From the NCBI GenBank assembly GCA_018897875.1, contig JAHIKF010000055.1, positions 1-5,537 of the forward strand: 5,537 nucleotides of DNA, given 5' to 3'. The translations under genes were made by a program, and so were the position numbers. Each line of letters begins with the position of its first letter. Positions within the stretch are counted from its first letter, which is position 1. Below the pieces are notes generated by a model. That model was not told where the DNA came from. It was given only the letters and a program-made list of their open reading frames with translations, and did not search any database. This DNA is from Pseudomonadota bacterium (GTDB lineage Bacteria > Desulfobacterota > Desulfobaccia > Desulfobaccales > 0-14-0-80-60-11). Below are positions 5,360 through 5,537 of this stretch, piece by piece.

Positions 5360-5537
5360 TTATGTTCCGAATAATGTATTCCATTCATCAAGAGAACTGG
5401 AATTATCTGCATTATTTACTCGGCGATAGACGCGGGCAAAGGCATCAGACACAATCCTCCGCTCAAGACTATTTGCAGCACCTAAATAATCGTCAACATG
5501 CACAGATTGTCCTGTCCGATCCATAATTGGCTGGCGA
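5360..5537 (-). CDS. C-terminal end of a probable CD-NTase (cGAS/DncV-like nucleotidyltransferase), partial
   Basis: An open frame enters from the right edge and ends with TAA at 5360-5362, giving 58 residues. It contains MDRTGQSVHVDDYLGAANSL, then ERRIVSDAFARVYRRV, and ends SSLDEWNTLFGT. The stop is immediately before the SLATT gene, and reading continues without a stop to base 5536, so this is the end of a longer gene and not a small ORF. The active site (GS..D.D) would lie outside the window and cannot be checked. The call rests on two things: the C-terminal pattern, where a short extended segment with acidic residues leads into a final helix with W and LFG as in SMODS nucleotidyltransferases, and the position directly upstream of a SLATT effector. 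It could be another sensor or kinase-like partner of SLATT proteins. Confidence 0.5.
   Translation of the reverse strand, partial: RQPIMDRTGQSVHVDDYLGAANSLERRIVSDAFARVYRRVNNADNSSSLDEWNTLFGT

Noticed and set aside
1..5537. CRISPR array, tRNA or rRNA genes, integrase or transposase
   Set aside because: No regularly spaced repeats, cloverleaf-like sequence, rRNA-like stretch or recombinase motif was seen on either strand.

Overview
The window looks like a chromosomal segment of a GC-rich bacterium. A Desulfobacterota ('delta-proteobacterial') relative is my best guess, from the style of the isocitrate dehydrogenase, cyclophilin and deaminase and from the dispersed GC-rich hairpins. That assignment is inference only. 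It has three parts: a decayed left end, a GC-rich housekeeping core, and an AT-rich horizontally acquired right end.

Left end (1-960): no intact gene. An AT-rich inverted repeat (51-104) and a candidate promoter precede the decayed remains of a membrane-bound family 2 glycosyltransferase (about 174-873, + strand). Two recognisable pieces survive, separated by about 220 bases that no longer read as the family. A perfect 9-bp GC-rich hairpin of the dispersed-repeat type follows.

Core (about 960-3600): a Zn-dependent nucleoside/guanine deaminase-like enzyme (GTG start with a strong ribosome binding site), an exported cyclophilin-type peptidyl-prolyl isomerase (both + strand), and, convergent with them, NADP-dependent isocitrate dehydrogenase (icd, - strand). 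Just upstream of icd lies a frameshifted, start-less remnant of a small C-x2-C / helix-turn-helix protein (3615-3853), then a 7-bp tandem repeat and about 170 bases of purine-rich sequence with no gene.

Right end (about 4045-5537, - strand): composition drops sharply in GC and three tightly packed genes run leftward. They are the C-terminal 58 residues of a probable CD-NTase (cut by the window edge), a two-transmembrane SLATT-type effector, and a helix-hairpin-helix OGG-fold DNA-glycosylase-like protein. This resembles a CBASS anti-phage operon. The nucleotidyltransferase would make a cyclic nucleotide on infection, the membrane protein would be the toxic effector, and the OGG-like protein would be the ancillary factor. 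An OGG-like ancillary gene is a hallmark of the rare type IV CBASS class (with QueC-like and TGT-like partners). Here those partners could only lie beyond base 5537, because nothing follows the OGG-like gene before icd. This defence-like cluster is the most interesting content of the window.
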